DNA of 64,000 bases, from NCBI GenBank assembly GCA_031374415.1, contig JANMGB010000275.1:8909-72908 (forward strand). The letters are read 5' to 3'. A program made the position numbers and the translations under genes. The notes beneath the pieces are model-generated. The model had not been told where the DNA came from and searched no databases. It was given only the letters and a program-made list of their open reading frames with translations. Positions 35,269-44,710 of this stretch are shown here, in pieces (position 1 is the stretch's first letter; every line of letters starts with the position of its first letter). The stretch is from CANHBY01 sp031374415 (GTDB lineage Bacteria > Pseudomonadota > Gammaproteobacteria > Burkholderiales > Burkholderiaceae_C).

Positions 35269-37179
35269 TCATAGGGCGCTCAAGGCTCGCTCTATGCGCC
35301 GGCGCCCCACCTGAGTTTTGGGCACCGACATGGGAAACCAGCTGCGCACATCTTCTTCCAGGCCGATGCCATGCATGTAGTTGTACAAGGCCTTCTTCAA
35401 GGCCCGGCCCAAGGCATCATGGTCAACCCCGGTGGGGTCGATGAACGCAATGTCGTTTTTGGCAAACGACACCGGGGGCAAGGGTTGCAGCGTCACACCG
35501 TAGTCTTGCGGGTTTTGTCCGACGGGTGAATGCACGGTGCACGCAAAGCGGTGAAAGAAGCCCGATTGAATGCACCCGGCTTCAAACAACTGCCGCACGT
35601 ATTCCAAGGCGTCCACGGTGTCTTGCACAGTTTGGGTCGGGAAACCGTACATCAGGTAAGCGTGCACCAAAATGCCGGCATCCGACAGCGCCCGGGTGAC
35701 ACGCGCGACCTGGTCGACTGTGACACCCTTTTTCATCAAGTTCAACAAACGGTCGGAGGCGACCTCCAGACCTCCCGAGATCGCGATGCAACCACTGTCC
35801 GCCATCTGCTGGCACAAGGCCGGGGTGAATGATTTTTCGAACCGGATGTTGCCCCACCATGAAATAGACAAGCGTCGGCGCAGCAATTCGGCCGACAGGG
35901 TTTTGAGGGCCTTCGGGGGGGCCGCCTCGTCCACAAAATGAAACCCCGTTTGGCCGGTTTCTTGAACAATGGCCTCAATGCGATCGACCAAGACCTCGGC
36001 CGTGGCCCCTTCGTAGCGCGAGATGTAGTCCAGGCTCACGTCGCAAAAGCTGCATTTCTTCCAGTAGCAGCCATGGGCCACCGTGAGTTTGTTCCAGCGG
36101 CCATCGGACCACAGGCGGTGCATGGGGTTGAGCATGTCGAGCAGCGAGAGGTAGCTGTCCAGCGGCAGGCCGTCCCAGGTGGGGGTGCCGACCTCGGCAA
36201 AAGCCACATCAGGCTCGGGCCAGTTGATGTAGGACACGGTTTGACTGGCCGCATCACGCACAAAACTGCGCACCAGGCGCTGCTGAGAACGTCGGCCTTG
36301 CACATGCTCCAGCAAGCACAGCACCGGGCGCTCGCCGGCATCGAGCGTGACGTGGTCGAAGTAGTCGAACACGCGCGGCTCGCTCAACTCGCGCAGCTCG
36401 GTGTTGACAAAGCCACCGCCCAAGCAGGTGGTGATGTGCGGCGCCACGCCCTTGATGGCCTGGGCCATGCGAAAAGCGGCGTACACCGCCCCCGGGAAGG
36501 GCACGGACACCAACACCACCGTCGGCTGATGGCGCTCAATGGCCGCCAATGTGAGGTCGACCAGGGTTTGATCGACCAAATTCAAGGGGGCGGCGAGAGC
36601 TTGCGCCAGGGGCTCGAAGCTGGCTTGGCTTTGAGCCAGCGACTCGGCGTAACGCACAAACTCAAACCGCGGATCGATGCCCTCACGCACCACGTCCGAC
36701 AGGTCATTGAGGTACAGCGTGGCCAGGTGGCGTGCACGGTCTTGTGTGCCCAAAGCCCCAAAGGCCCAGGCCAAGGGGTCTTCACCCTCCTCGGCCACAT
36801 ACACATCCAGGGATTCGAAGCGTGACCCCTCGGGCAGAAAACGACGCGTGCTGATGCGGTGGGCCAGCGTGGCATCGCGCCCCTGCAAAAAAGCAATGGT
36901 GGAATTGATCGTCGCTTGGTAGGCGTCAAAATGATCGAGGAACGCTTGCACCTGGGGGGAGCGCTGGCCCTGTGGCAAGGTGTCAAGCTGTGCTCGCACA
37001 CGCGCCAAACCGGAATGAGAAAACAACTGCAGCACCAAGGCGAGTGCAATGTCTTCTTGCACGGCATCAATGCCGCGCGAACGCAAAAAACCAGTCAGGT
37101 AAGCGGTTGAGGGGTAAGGCGTGTTGAGCTGCGTCATGGGTGGGATGACGGACAACACACGCAGTGCAGGTGCAGACAT
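35269..37179 (-). CDS. Radical SAM protein with B12-binding-like N-terminal domain
   Basis: 636 aa. N-terminal cobalamin-binding-like region (about 1-330: LRVLSVIPPMTQLNTPYPSTA ... TCLGGGFVNTEL) without an obvious DxHxxG ligand motif; central radical SAM domain with iron-sulphur cysteines C371, C376 and C379 in GCYWKKCSFCD, a CX4CX2C spacing rather than CX3CX2C; SAM-binding GGLEVASDRLLNLMKKG. Methyltransferase or cyclisation chemistry is possible; substrate unknown. The start MSAPALRVL (37179) is preferred to an ATG 8 codons upstream. It stands alone. Confidence 0.82.
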   Translation of the reverse strand: MSAPALRVLSVIPPMTQLNTPYPSTAYLTGFLRSRGIDAVQEDIALALVLQLFSHSGLARVRAQLDTLPQGQRSPQVQAFLDHFDAYQATINSTIAFLQGRDATLAHRISTRRFLPEGSRFESLDVYVAEEGEDPLAWAFGALGTQDRARHLATLYLNDLSDVVREGIDPRFEFVRYAESLAQSQASFEPLAQALAAPLNLVDQTLVDLTLAAIERHQPTVVLVSVPFPGAVYAAFRMAQAIKGVAPHITTCLGGGFVNTELRELSEPRVFDYFDHVTLDAGERPVLCLLEHVQGRRSQQRLVRSFVRDAASQTVSYINWPEPDVAFAEVGTPTWDGLPLDSYLSLLDMLNPMHRLWSDGRWNKLTVAHGCYWKKCSFCDVSLDYISRYEGATAEVLVDRIEAIVQETGQTGFHFVDEAAPPKALKTLSAELLRRRLSISWWGNIRFEKSFTPALCQQMADSGCIAISGGLEVASDRLLNLMKKGVTVDQVARVTRALSDAGILVHAYLMYGFPTQTVQDTVDALEYVRQLFEAGCIQSGFFHRFACTVHSPVGQNPQDYGVTLQPLPPVSFAKNDIAFIDPTGVDHDALGRALKKALYNYMHGIGLEEDVRSWFPMSVPKTQVGRRRIERALSAL

Positions 37180-37276
37180 GGGGAGAGTCTGCCACGGCAG
37201 CACGACCCCTGGGGGTCAGCGCGTGCTGTGCCTATTGATCCAGTTCGCGGGAATAACGGGCCTGAGGCAGCATCCT

Positions 37277-37343
37277 GGATCCCCGCCTGCGCGGGGATGA
37301 CGTGCTGAGGATTGTGCAGTCATCCCCGCGCAGGCGGGGATCC
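37277..37343. repeat. Perfect 25-bp inverted repeat (dRS3-like)
   Basis: GGATCCCCGCCTGCGCGGGG(ATGAC) at 37277-37301 is exactly inverted at 37319-37343 around a 17-bp centre; each arm is itself a small palindrome. The same core occurs as half-sites in the two MITE-like elements at 14115 and 52572. It lies between two leftward genes and could end transcription of the DUF1993 gene upstream on that strand. Confidence 0.7.
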
Positions 37344-37440
37344 AGCGGCCTGCGTACGACGCCATTGGCCGCTTCACGCGGCTTGTGGAGAAATGCGCAA
37401 GTCCAGACTTCATCGGGCCGAATCAATATGATTCCTGGCT

Positions 37441-37950
37441 TCAATAAGTCCCGATGTAGTCCTTCTTACCAATGTCGATGCCGACGTGACGCAAAATCGC
37501 GTAGGCCGTCGTGACATGGAAGTAAAAATGCGGCAGGCCGTAGTTCAGCAGGTACGACTGGCCGCTGAAACGCTTTTCTTTGGGTGTGCCGGCCTGGGTG
37601 ATGATCTCGCGGGTTTCGCTGCCTTCAAACTGGGCGGCCTGCAAACCATTGATGAACGCCAGGGTCTTCTCGATGCGGGCCTGCAGATCGACGAAGGACT
37701 GCTCGTTGTCCTCAAAGCTCGGCACGTCCACCCCGGCCAGCCTGGCCGACACGCTTTTGGCGAAGTCGCACGCCACCTGCACTTGGCGCAGCAAGGGGAA
37801 CATGTCGGGATACAGACGCCCCTGCAGCAGCACAGCGGGCTCGATTTTGCGGGCCACGGCGTGCGCTTGGGCCTTTGACAAAACGTTGTTCAATCCCCCC
37901 AGCATCTGATTGAACACAGTGTGGGACGTGGTGTGGAGCGAAGAGGTCAT
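37441..37950 (-). CDS. DUF1993 family protein
   Basis: 169-aa alpha-helical protein beginning MTSSLHTTSHTVFNQMLGGL; GRLYPDMFPLLRQVQVACDFAK and the His-containing end GLPHFYFHVTTAYAILRHVG match DUF1993, a DinB-like four-helix bundle family of unknown function. The last residues read KKDYIG. The ATG at 37950 is used; longer in-frame sequence overlaps the divergent neighbour's upstream region. Confidence 0.85.
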   Translation of the reverse strand: MTSSLHTTSHTVFNQMLGGLNNVLSKAQAHAVARKIEPAVLLQGRLYPDMFPLLRQVQVACDFAKSVSARLAGVDVPSFEDNEQSFVDLQARIEKTLAFINGLQAAQFEGSETREIITQAGTPKEKRFSGQSYLLNYGLPHFYFHVTTAYAILRHVGIDIGKKDYIGTY

Positions 37951-38126
37951 GGGTGCTTTCTTTGATGGGTAAGGTGAAAGGCCTGAACCGCGGCCCCAAT
38001 GAAGTGCAGCGCCGCTGCGTTCAAATACCCGGTATTTCAGGGCCAGTTGTCGCCGCACAATCGGATTTTGCGCCACTAAACTGCGAGCACCATTTTCAAC
38101 TGCCTTCGGCCTGTGCCGTCAAGACC

Positions 38127-38816
38127 ATGCCCACTCCAACCCAGCGTGATGTCCAGCCCTTTGCTCGCTCCGTCCTTCGTCTGGGTGCCTTCAGCGCCTT
38201 GGCTCTTTGCGCACTGAGCAACGCCCAAGCCAACGAGATCTATGGCGCCATCGGTGTGCCCGGCGTGATGCTGGGCTATGCCCACTCTCTGAGCCCCTCG
38301 GCCACGGTACGCGCTGACTACGGCACTCTGGGCAGCCGCACCAGCACCAGCACCGAGGAGGGCATCAACTACAGCACCCGCCTGAAGGCCAACCGCCTGG
38401 GCCTGTTTGCCGATTGGTTTCCGAGCCAAAACAATTTTCGACTGACCGGCGGGCTGACCGCCAACCAGTACAAGGTCGATCTGGCGGGCGGGGGCTCTGG
38501 GTCCACCATCTCCATCGGCAACACAACCTACGCCCTGCAAGCCGGTGACCGCTTCAACGTGCAAGTCAAGTTTCCAAGCACCACGCCCTACCTGGGTTTG
38601 GGCTGGGGCCACCAACGGGCCGCCAAAGGCTGGGGCTTCAATGCGGACCTCGGCGCTTCGCTTGGCAAAGCCAAGGTCACCACCTCACTCAGCGGCGCCC
38701 TGGCCTCGCAAGTGTCGCAAGCCGACTTGGATGCGGAAACCGCCGAGATCCGCGACGGCGTGGGCAAGGTGCGCTTCATCCCCCAACTGACGGTGGGCGC
38801 GAGTTACCGGTTTTAA
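38127..38816 (+). CDS. Small outer-membrane beta-barrel protein
   Basis: 229 aa: a long signal peptide ending SALALCALSNAQA, then alternating beta strands (YGAIGVPGVMLGYAHSLSP, ADYGTL, RLKANRLGLFADWFP) and a C-terminal aromatic residue in ASYRF, the outer-membrane insertion signal. Similar to OmpW/OprF-like porin folds in size, function unknown. Confidence 0.78.
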   Translation: MPTPTQRDVQPFARSVLRLGAFSALALCALSNAQANEIYGAIGVPGVMLGYAHSLSPSATVRADYGTLGSRTSTSTEEGINYSTRLKANRLGLFADWFPSQNNFRLTGGLTANQYKVDLAGGGSGSTISIGNTTYALQAGDRFNVQVKFPSTTPYLGLGWGHQRAAKGWGFNADLGASLGKAKVTTSLSGALASQVSQADLDAETAEIRDGVGKVRFIPQLTVGASYRF

Positions 38817-38857
38817 GGTCAAACGAAACGTCTCAGCGGAGGGCGCCGAGCAGCCCT

Positions 38858-40513
38858 TCAATCCTCGACCCCTGCGGGCACTGGCGTCACCTCCAGGGCC
38901 TGCAGTGTCCGTCTCAGCCACCACAGCATGCCCAGCGCGGGCACTGCAGCCAGCGTTGAGATCACGAAAAACACGGGCCACCCGACCGAGTCGGCCAGCA
39001 CGCCCGCCAACGGCCCGACCCACACGCGGCCAATCGACGAAAACGCACTCATCAGCGCAAACTGCGTGGCTGTGAACCGTTGCTGGCACAAGCTCATGAG
39101 CAAGGCCACAAAGGCGGCGGTGCCCATACCGCCGGCCAGATTTTCAATCGCGATCACCGCCATCAAACCACCATCGATGGGTGTCGCCGCGGCCAACTTG
39201 ACGAAGCCCCAATTGAAAGCCGGCAGCATCACAGCGCCCATCAAACCCTTGCCTTGCACCGCGAGCCACCAAAAACCGAGGTTGCTGAGCATCTGCAGCA
39301 CCCCGAACAGCAGCAGCGAGCGCCACAATCCGAGCCGGATCATCAACACCCCGCCCAGCACGGCACCCACAATCGTGAACCACAGCCCGATGATCTTGTT
39401 GGCCACCCCCATTTCAGCGACGGCAAAACCCACGCCCTGCAGCAAAAACGGGGTCATCAACGAACCCGCAAACGCGTCGCCCAGCTTGTAGAGGACGATC
39501 AACACCAAAAAAGCCGCCGCCCCGGGTTGTTGAAAATAGCTGCCCAACCCGCCCAGCAGTGTTTCAAAGCGCGCGGCGCGGGCCGCCCACGTGGCCAAGG
39601 GAATGCTGAACGCGAGCCCCATCGCCAGGGCCAAGAGTTCAGCCCACTTCAGCCCCAAGGGCGATAAGCCCCCTGACAGCCACCCCAACACGGCCCGTGA
39701 GGCGAGCGAAAACGCGCCCTGCTCCAGCACCCCCCCGGGGTTGAAGACCCCACACGCCCCGGCCGGACACCAGCTCTCGCGCAGCCCAGCCACCGCCGCG
39801 GAGCCCAGGCCAGCGGTCAGCACAAAGCCGAGTGCCACCACCAGCACGACACTGGCAAAGCCCCAGAGATCGTTGCGCGCCCGCCCCACCAACTTGGGTA
39901 CGGCGGGCAGGCGCGGCAAGGCCAGCGCAGAAAAAACGGCTGCAGCCACCATCAAGCCGGCCATGAAGCGGTACACCTCGGGCCACGTCCAAGCACCGCC
40001 CTGCACGGGATCGACCCAAATAAACGCCACACCGCCGGACAACACCATCGCCAGGCGATAGCCCAACACCGTCAACGAGGCCCCAGTGCCCCGCTCAGCG
40101 GCTCGCAGCACGTCGGTGCGGTAGGCATCGACCACGACATCTTGCGAGGCCGACACAAAAGCCACCAACAGCGCGGCCAAGGCGAAGCTGCGGGTGGACT
40201 CGGTGGGCGACACGCCAGCCATCCACCACAACGCCAGCCCCAGCCCCAACTGCGTCACCACCAACCAACCGCGCCGCCGTCCGAGCCAAGGCAGATCAAA
40301 GCGGTCCATCAGCGGCGCCCACAAAAATTTGAAGGTGTAAGGCACGCCCACCAAACTCAAAAACCCGATGGTGGCCACCTGCACCCCGGCACCAGAGAGC
40401 CAAGCCTGCATGGATTGCCCTGCCAGGGCCAAGGGCAGCCCCGACGCAAAACCCAGCACGGCGACCACCACCAAGCGGTGTGCGGTGTCCCAACGTTGTG
40501 ATGTTTCGGTCAT
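38858..40513 (-). CDS. ampG: AmpG-like MFS permease
   Basis: 551-aa inner-membrane transporter with about 12-14 hydrophobic helices. The N-terminus GFASGLPLALAGQSMQAWL and the blocks PYTFKFLWAPLMDRF and DVVVDAYRTDVL are the AmpG signature; AmpG imports anhydromuropeptides for peptidoglycan recycling and affects beta-lactamase induction. The central loop has a CPAGACGVF stretch not typical of E. coli AmpG. Confidence 0.9.
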   Translation of the reverse strand: MTETSQRWDTAHRLVVVAVLGFASGLPLALAGQSMQAWLSGAGVQVATIGFLSLVGVPYTFKFLWAPLMDRFDLPWLGRRRGWLVVTQLGLGLALWWMAGVSPTESTRSFALAALLVAFVSASQDVVVDAYRTDVLRAAERGTGASLTVLGYRLAMVLSGGVAFIWVDPVQGGAWTWPEVYRFMAGLMVAAAVFSALALPRLPAVPKLVGRARNDLWGFASVVLVVALGFVLTAGLGSAAVAGLRESWCPAGACGVFNPGGVLEQGAFSLASRAVLGWLSGGLSPLGLKWAELLALAMGLAFSIPLATWAARAARFETLLGGLGSYFQQPGAAAFLVLIVLYKLGDAFAGSLMTPFLLQGVGFAVAEMGVANKIIGLWFTIVGAVLGGVLMIRLGLWRSLLLFGVLQMLSNLGFWWLAVQGKGLMGAVMLPAFNWGFVKLAAATPIDGGLMAVIAIENLAGGMGTAAFVALLMSLCQQRFTATQFALMSAFSSIGRVWVGPLAGVLADSVGWPVFFVISTLAAVPALGMLWWLRRTLQALEVTPVPAGVED

Positions 40514-40652
40514 TCTGGTGTCGTGTCAAAGCTGTTAGCTGTTGCTGGGCTCGAATTTAGCTGCTTGTGTGCGGCAACTCCTTCACAATCGCACTTGCAC
40601 GATAGATATTTACCCTGCCCCCCCTGCGAGCGCCCCCAGCCTCACCCCGACC

Positions 40653-41159
40653 ATGACGCCCACCCAAGCCCAAGCCCCACAGTTCACGTCCACCGAGTTC
40701 AGGGCCGCCCTGGGCATGTTTGCGACCGGCGTGACCATCGTCACCGCCCGCAGCCCGGAGGGTGATTTTGTCGGGCTGACGGCCAGCTCTTTCAACTCGG
40801 TGTCGCAGATCCCGCCACTGGTGCTGTGGAGCCTGTCGCTCAAGGCGCGCTCTTTGTCGGCATTCTCACAAGGCTCGCACTACGCCATCAACATCCTGGC
40901 GGCCGAGCAACGTCACTTGGCGGAGCGCTTTGCCAGCCAGGTGGCAGATCGTTTTGAGGGCATCAACTTTCATCTGGGGGCCGGTGGCGCACCGGTGCTG
41001 GAGGGGGTGGCGGCGGTGTTCGAGTGTTTCAATCGGAGTCAATACCAAGAGGGTGACCACACTATTTTTGTGGGCGAGGTTGAGCAATGCCATCGGCGCG
41101 AAGGCGCCCAGCCTTTGATCTACCACGGCGGCAAGTTTTTCACTGAACTGCCGTTGTGA
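40653..41159 (+). CDS. Flavin reductase-like FMN-binding protein
   Basis: 168 aa of the flavin reductase like domain family: FRAALGMFATGVTIVTAR, TASSFNSVSQIPPLVLWSL and the late GDHTIFVGEVEQC. Members bind FMN and supply reduced flavin to monooxygenases or act as oxidoreductases. I start at the ATG 40653; in-frame sequence from 40542 is unlike coding. Its TGA overlaps the GTG of the methyltransferase gene. Confidence 0.88.
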   Translation: MTPTQAQAPQFTSTEFRAALGMFATGVTIVTARSPEGDFVGLTASSFNSVSQIPPLVLWSLSLKARSLSAFSQGSHYAINILAAEQRHLAERFASQVADRFEGINFHLGAGGAPVLEGVAAVFECFNRSQYQEGDHTIFVGEVEQCHRREGAQPLIYHGGKFFTELPL

Positions 41160-42442
41160 ACGCGGAGCCCTCCGGGTTGGCGCGTTTTGACGCGCTGCTG
41201 AGCCATGCCGCCCAGCAACAGACCTGGGTTCAGTTGTTGCTGTCCAAGTACCGCGGACCTGAGCCTGATTTGTCGCGCGTGACCATACGCTGGGTGCTGT
41301 TGCGCGAGCAGCCGCATCTGTCGTTTGTGTACCGCCATGCGCGACGGGACGTCACGCGCAACTGGCCCCTGGTGGAGGGCTTGGCCGAGATTCAACGCAT
41401 GCTGGGCACCGAATTCAGCCAAGCGCATCTGAGCACTACCACCCATGAAGCGCAGCTGATGCTCAGCCGCGCCAAGAAAACCCGGCCAGGCAGCCCGACT
41501 CCCACCCAACAGGCCACCCTGCGCGTGCGGCCCTTGGACGAGAGCGGCGATGCCCGCCAAGCCCCCACCGAACACAACCGCGACAAACAGCGCTGGGTCG
41601 CGTCCGACCGCCCCTACCTGCGCGCCTTGGGCGTGACCACCGCCGGTCACACCGTGATCCCTGCCATGTCGCGCAAGTGGAAGCAGATCAACAAATTCGT
41701 CGAGGTGTTTGCGGGGGCGCGGCAACGCAGCACCTTGGCCCAAGCAGCCCACATTCGCGTCGCGGACTTTGGCTGTGGCAAGGCTTACCTGACCTTCGCC
41801 ATCCACGACCACTTGCAACAAGCCGGTGTGCAGGCCGAGGTCATTGGCGTCGAGCTGCGTGCTGACCTGGTGTCGCTGTGCAGTGACATCGTCCGTGAGT
41901 TGTCGTTGACCGGTTTGCGTTTTGAGGGCGGCGATGTGAGCCGCTGCGACGTGGGGCCGCTGGACGTGATGATCGCCCTGCATGCCTGTGACACCGCCAC
42001 CGACCATGCCATCCATGCCGGCTTGCGGGCGGGGGCTGGCATCATCATGTGCTCACCTTGCTGCCACCAGCAAATTCGGCCGCAACTGCTGAGCCCGCAT
42101 CCCTTGCGACCGCTGTTGCAGCATGGCATTCATCTGGGCCAGCAAGCCGAGATGCTCACCGATGGCCTGCGGGCCCTGTGGCTCGAAGCCTGTGGCTACA
42201 ACACCCAGGTGTTTGAATTCGTGGCCTTGGAGCACACGTCCAAGAACAAAATGATTTTGGCTGTGAAGCGCCCGCAACCCGGGCCCCCTGACGAGGTGCT
42301 GGCGCAGATCGAGGCACTCAAAGATTTTTACAGCATCCGTGAACACTGTCTGGAGCAGTTGCTGCGCGCGGACGGCTTGCTTAGGGCGGGGGTCACAGGG
42401 CGGGTAGAGTCGACGGCAGCCGGCGATACCCCTCCGATCTGA
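41156..42442 (+). CDS. SAM-dependent methyltransferase (COG0500-like)
   Basis: 428 aa starting with GTG (GTGA overlap with the preceding stop). The N-terminal ~150 residues form a variable, possibly RNA-binding part; motif I is VADFGCGKAYLTFAIHDHL, the acidic motif II GVELRADLV, then ALHACDTATD and the Cys-rich SPCCHQQ. These features resemble methyltransferases of the RNA-modifying METTL/Trm13-like group, but the substrate cannot be told from sequence. Probably co-transcribed with the flavin reductase. Confidence 0.82.
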   Translation: MNAEPSGLARFDALLSHAAQQQTWVQLLLSKYRGPEPDLSRVTIRWVLLREQPHLSFVYRHARRDVTRNWPLVEGLAEIQRMLGTEFSQAHLSTTTHEAQLMLSRAKKTRPGSPTPTQQATLRVRPLDESGDARQAPTEHNRDKQRWVASDRPYLRALGVTTAGHTVIPAMSRKWKQINKFVEVFAGARQRSTLAQAAHIRVADFGCGKAYLTFAIHDHLQQAGVQAEVIGVELRADLVSLCSDIVRELSLTGLRFEGGDVSRCDVGPLDVMIALHACDTATDHAIHAGLRAGAGIIMCSPCCHQQIRPQLLSPHPLRPLLQHGIHLGQQAEMLTDGLRALWLEACGYNTQVFEFVALEHTSKNKMILAVKRPQPGPPDEVLAQIEALKDFYSIREHCLEQLLRADGLLRAGVTGRVESTAAGDTPPI

Positions 42443-42608
42443 GCAGGGCTCAAGTTGCGGTAGTCAACCCGAGGCTCCAGGGCCGCGATAAACCTTCATC
42501 GAACTTGGAGTAGCAGCATGGATGCTAGGGCCTGTTCGGAGTTGGCGTCGTCGCTGCCAATTTGCCCAGAGCACTCCACCGCCGGTCAGGCGGCTCAGGA
42601 ACTGGGGA

Positions 42609-44498
42609 TCACCGGATCACTTCGTCAGTGTCACGCAGGCGCGCGCACTGTGGATGCTTGGTCCAACGGCCCCGGGCGCACTGGGTCTGCATGCAGTTGT
42701 AGAGCGCAAAATCAGCGCGCTCGCCACAAACTTCGCGGGGTGAAGCGGGCTCTTTCACCGGCTTGACAGGGGCCTCCTCGACCGGCAGAACCGCTGGGTA
42801 CCCGGCAGCCGGTGGCGCCATGGAAATCTCGACCTCGGGGACGGAGGGCATCACAGCGGCCTGAAGGGGTGGGGCGGGCGGCGCCGAGGGCCACGTAATG
42901 ACAACACCCGCAGGCTGAGGGGTATTGACCGAAGGGGCCGGTGGCACTGTCCGGGAGCCTCTGAACCCGGGCGAGTCACGGGATGTGTCAATGGGCGGCG
43001 GGAGCGGCTGGGCGTCCCTTGTGGCGGCCGCAGGGGCCACAAGGGCTGCTGCGCTGAGCAAGTCATCTGTTTTATGCTGTTGTTGAAGCTTCCAGCCCCC
43101 CCAACCCAAACCCGCGAGCACCACCATGGCCCCCAGCAGCCCCAGGGCCCACCTCGGTAGCCGCTTGGATTGAGGACGGATGGGCCCCGCCTCAGGAAAC
43201 TGCACTTTGGCTCGCTCGCGACGCATTTCAGCGACGACACGCTCCTCGGACTCGGCCATCATTTCTTCGAGCGACGGGAACAGGCGCGAGGGCACCGGCT
43301 GCACTGCACTTTCGTCCTGGGTCGTGTGCACGGGCATGGGTGCGATGCGCCCCGGAGCCGCCGCAGGCGGTGCCTGAAAAGTAGACTCTTTGCGCCGCGC
43401 AAAGGGCACCACCCTGCCCTGCACGTTCACCATGTCGTCACTGGCTGAGAACGCGGCAGGGGCCAGCGGGGCGCTCTCAGCCGTGGCCGGTGCGGGTGAG
43501 CTGTCGGCAGAGGGGGGGCCATCGAGGAGCAGCAGAAACTCCGCGACCGTCGATGGCCGCTCATGCGGGTTGTCGGCCAAGGTGGCGTCTATGCATTGCA
43601 GCAAGGCGGCGCTGTAGTGCAAACCTGGCTGGCGTTGTTGCAGCCGACGAACGACCTTGGTGATGGGCTCGCGCTTGGAGCGTTTGGGCAAATCACCTGC
43701 AATGCAAAAATACAAAACTGCAGCGACCGAGTACAGGTCACTCCAGGGGCCTGGGACGAGCTCAGGCGGCGCAGGCTCGATTTGCTCCGGGGCCAGGTAG
43801 GACGGCTCCAGCGAGGCAATCAGACGCTGGGTCTCGGGGCTCACGATGGCCCGGCGCACCGCGCCAAAATCCATCAGCACCGGCCGGTCGTCGGCCAACA
43901 GCAGGATTTTTTCTGGCGAGACAGCGCCGTGCACACAGTCTTGCTCATGAAGGGCTGCCAAGGCGCCCAACAGGCCGTCAAGCAAGGCCCGCAGGCTGGC
44001 TTCGTCGGGGGCTTGTGGCGCGGCTTGCCGAGTGACTTGCAGGTTTTTGCCGAAGTAGTAAGGCATCACCCGGTAAATCGTGCCGTTGGCGTCCCAGATG
44101 CGGTTGACGCGCAGCAAGGAGGGGTGATCACAGGTGGCGAGCATGCGTGACTCGCTCATGAACGCGTACTTGCCGCGCTTGAAGGCGGTGGCATGGGCCG
44201 GGCCGCGCAACTCCGCACGCGACTTGTCGCTGTGCTCAGCGAGGGTGCTGGGCTGGTATTCCTTGATCACGACCAGGCGGTCAAAGGTGTGATCCATGGC
44301 CAGGTAGACCACGGCAAAACCGCTCTCGCTCAAAACACGCTGGATCTCGTATTCCTCCAGCATGGTGCCCGGCACGAGCGCACGCCCGGTCCCGACCACG
44401 CCCTCAGGGAGCGGGTCGAGAACGGTGTCTTGGCTGCCGGCATCAGCAGGCCCATTGGCATTCGATTTGGAGGCCATCGGGAGTATGGGGTCGCTCAC
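42609..44498 (-). CDS. Transmembrane Ser/Thr kinase-like protein, predicted pseudokinase
   Basis: 629 aa. Kinase-like domain at ~48-330, with K79 (VVIKEYQP) and DFG (210-212) kept, but the catalytic loop reads VHGAVSPEKILL: the HRD aspartate is Ala192, the next Lys is Ser194 and the Asn is Lys197; the glycine loop is LSESGFA. Loss of the catalytic Asp predicts no or weak phosphotransfer. A Pro-rich linker, a single membrane helix (~455-473, WALGLLGAMVVLAGLGW) and a periplasmic Pro-rich tail with four Cys follow. It lies downstream of cphA on the same strand. Confidence 0.85.
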   Translation of the reverse strand: MSDPILPMASKSNANGPADAGSQDTVLDPLPEGVVGTGRALVPGTMLEEYEIQRVLSESGFAVVYLAMDHTFDRLVVIKEYQPSTLAEHSDKSRAELRGPAHATAFKRGKYAFMSESRMLATCDHPSLLRVNRIWDANGTIYRVMPYYFGKNLQVTRQAAPQAPDEASLRALLDGLLGALAALHEQDCVHGAVSPEKILLLADDRPVLMDFGAVRRAIVSPETQRLIASLEPSYLAPEQIEPAPPELVPGPWSDLYSVAAVLYFCIAGDLPKRSKREPITKVVRRLQQRQPGLHYSAALLQCIDATLADNPHERPSTVAEFLLLLDGPPSADSSPAPATAESAPLAPAAFSASDDMVNVQGRVVPFARRKESTFQAPPAAAPGRIAPMPVHTTQDESAVQPVPSRLFPSLEEMMAESEERVVAEMRRERAKVQFPEAGPIRPQSKRLPRWALGLLGAMVVLAGLGWGGWKLQQQHKTDDLLSAAALVAPAAATRDAQPLPPPIDTSRDSPGFRGSRTVPPAPSVNTPQPAGVVITWPSAPPAPPLQAAVMPSVPEVEISMAPPAAGYPAVLPVEEAPVKPVKEPASPREVCGERADFALYNCMQTQCARGRWTKHPQCARLRDTDEVIR

Positions 44499-44621
44499 TG
44501 AACGAGGAGGATCAAAAATTCGATCAGCTGATCAGCTTAGCTTCCTTCATTTGAAAAGGTATGTGATTTTGAACGATATTTGGGGTGCAATCAGTAAATA
44601 CCCCGCCTTTTCCTGGATGCA

Positions 44622-44656
44622 GCCCCCCTAAGGGGGCCTTACCCCCCTTTTGGGGG
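44622..44656. terminator. Double G/C hairpin between cphA and the kinase-like gene
   Basis: GCCCCC-ctaa-GGGGGC (44622-44637) and CCCCC-tttt-GGGGG (44643-44656) lie in the 212-bp gap. They could terminate or attenuate leftward transcription from cphA; no long T-run follows. Confidence 0.5.
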
Positions 44657-44710
44657 ATAGCAATTTCAGCGTTAGACTCTTGGCTTGAGCGCTCATGGGG
44701 CGCTGATGGT

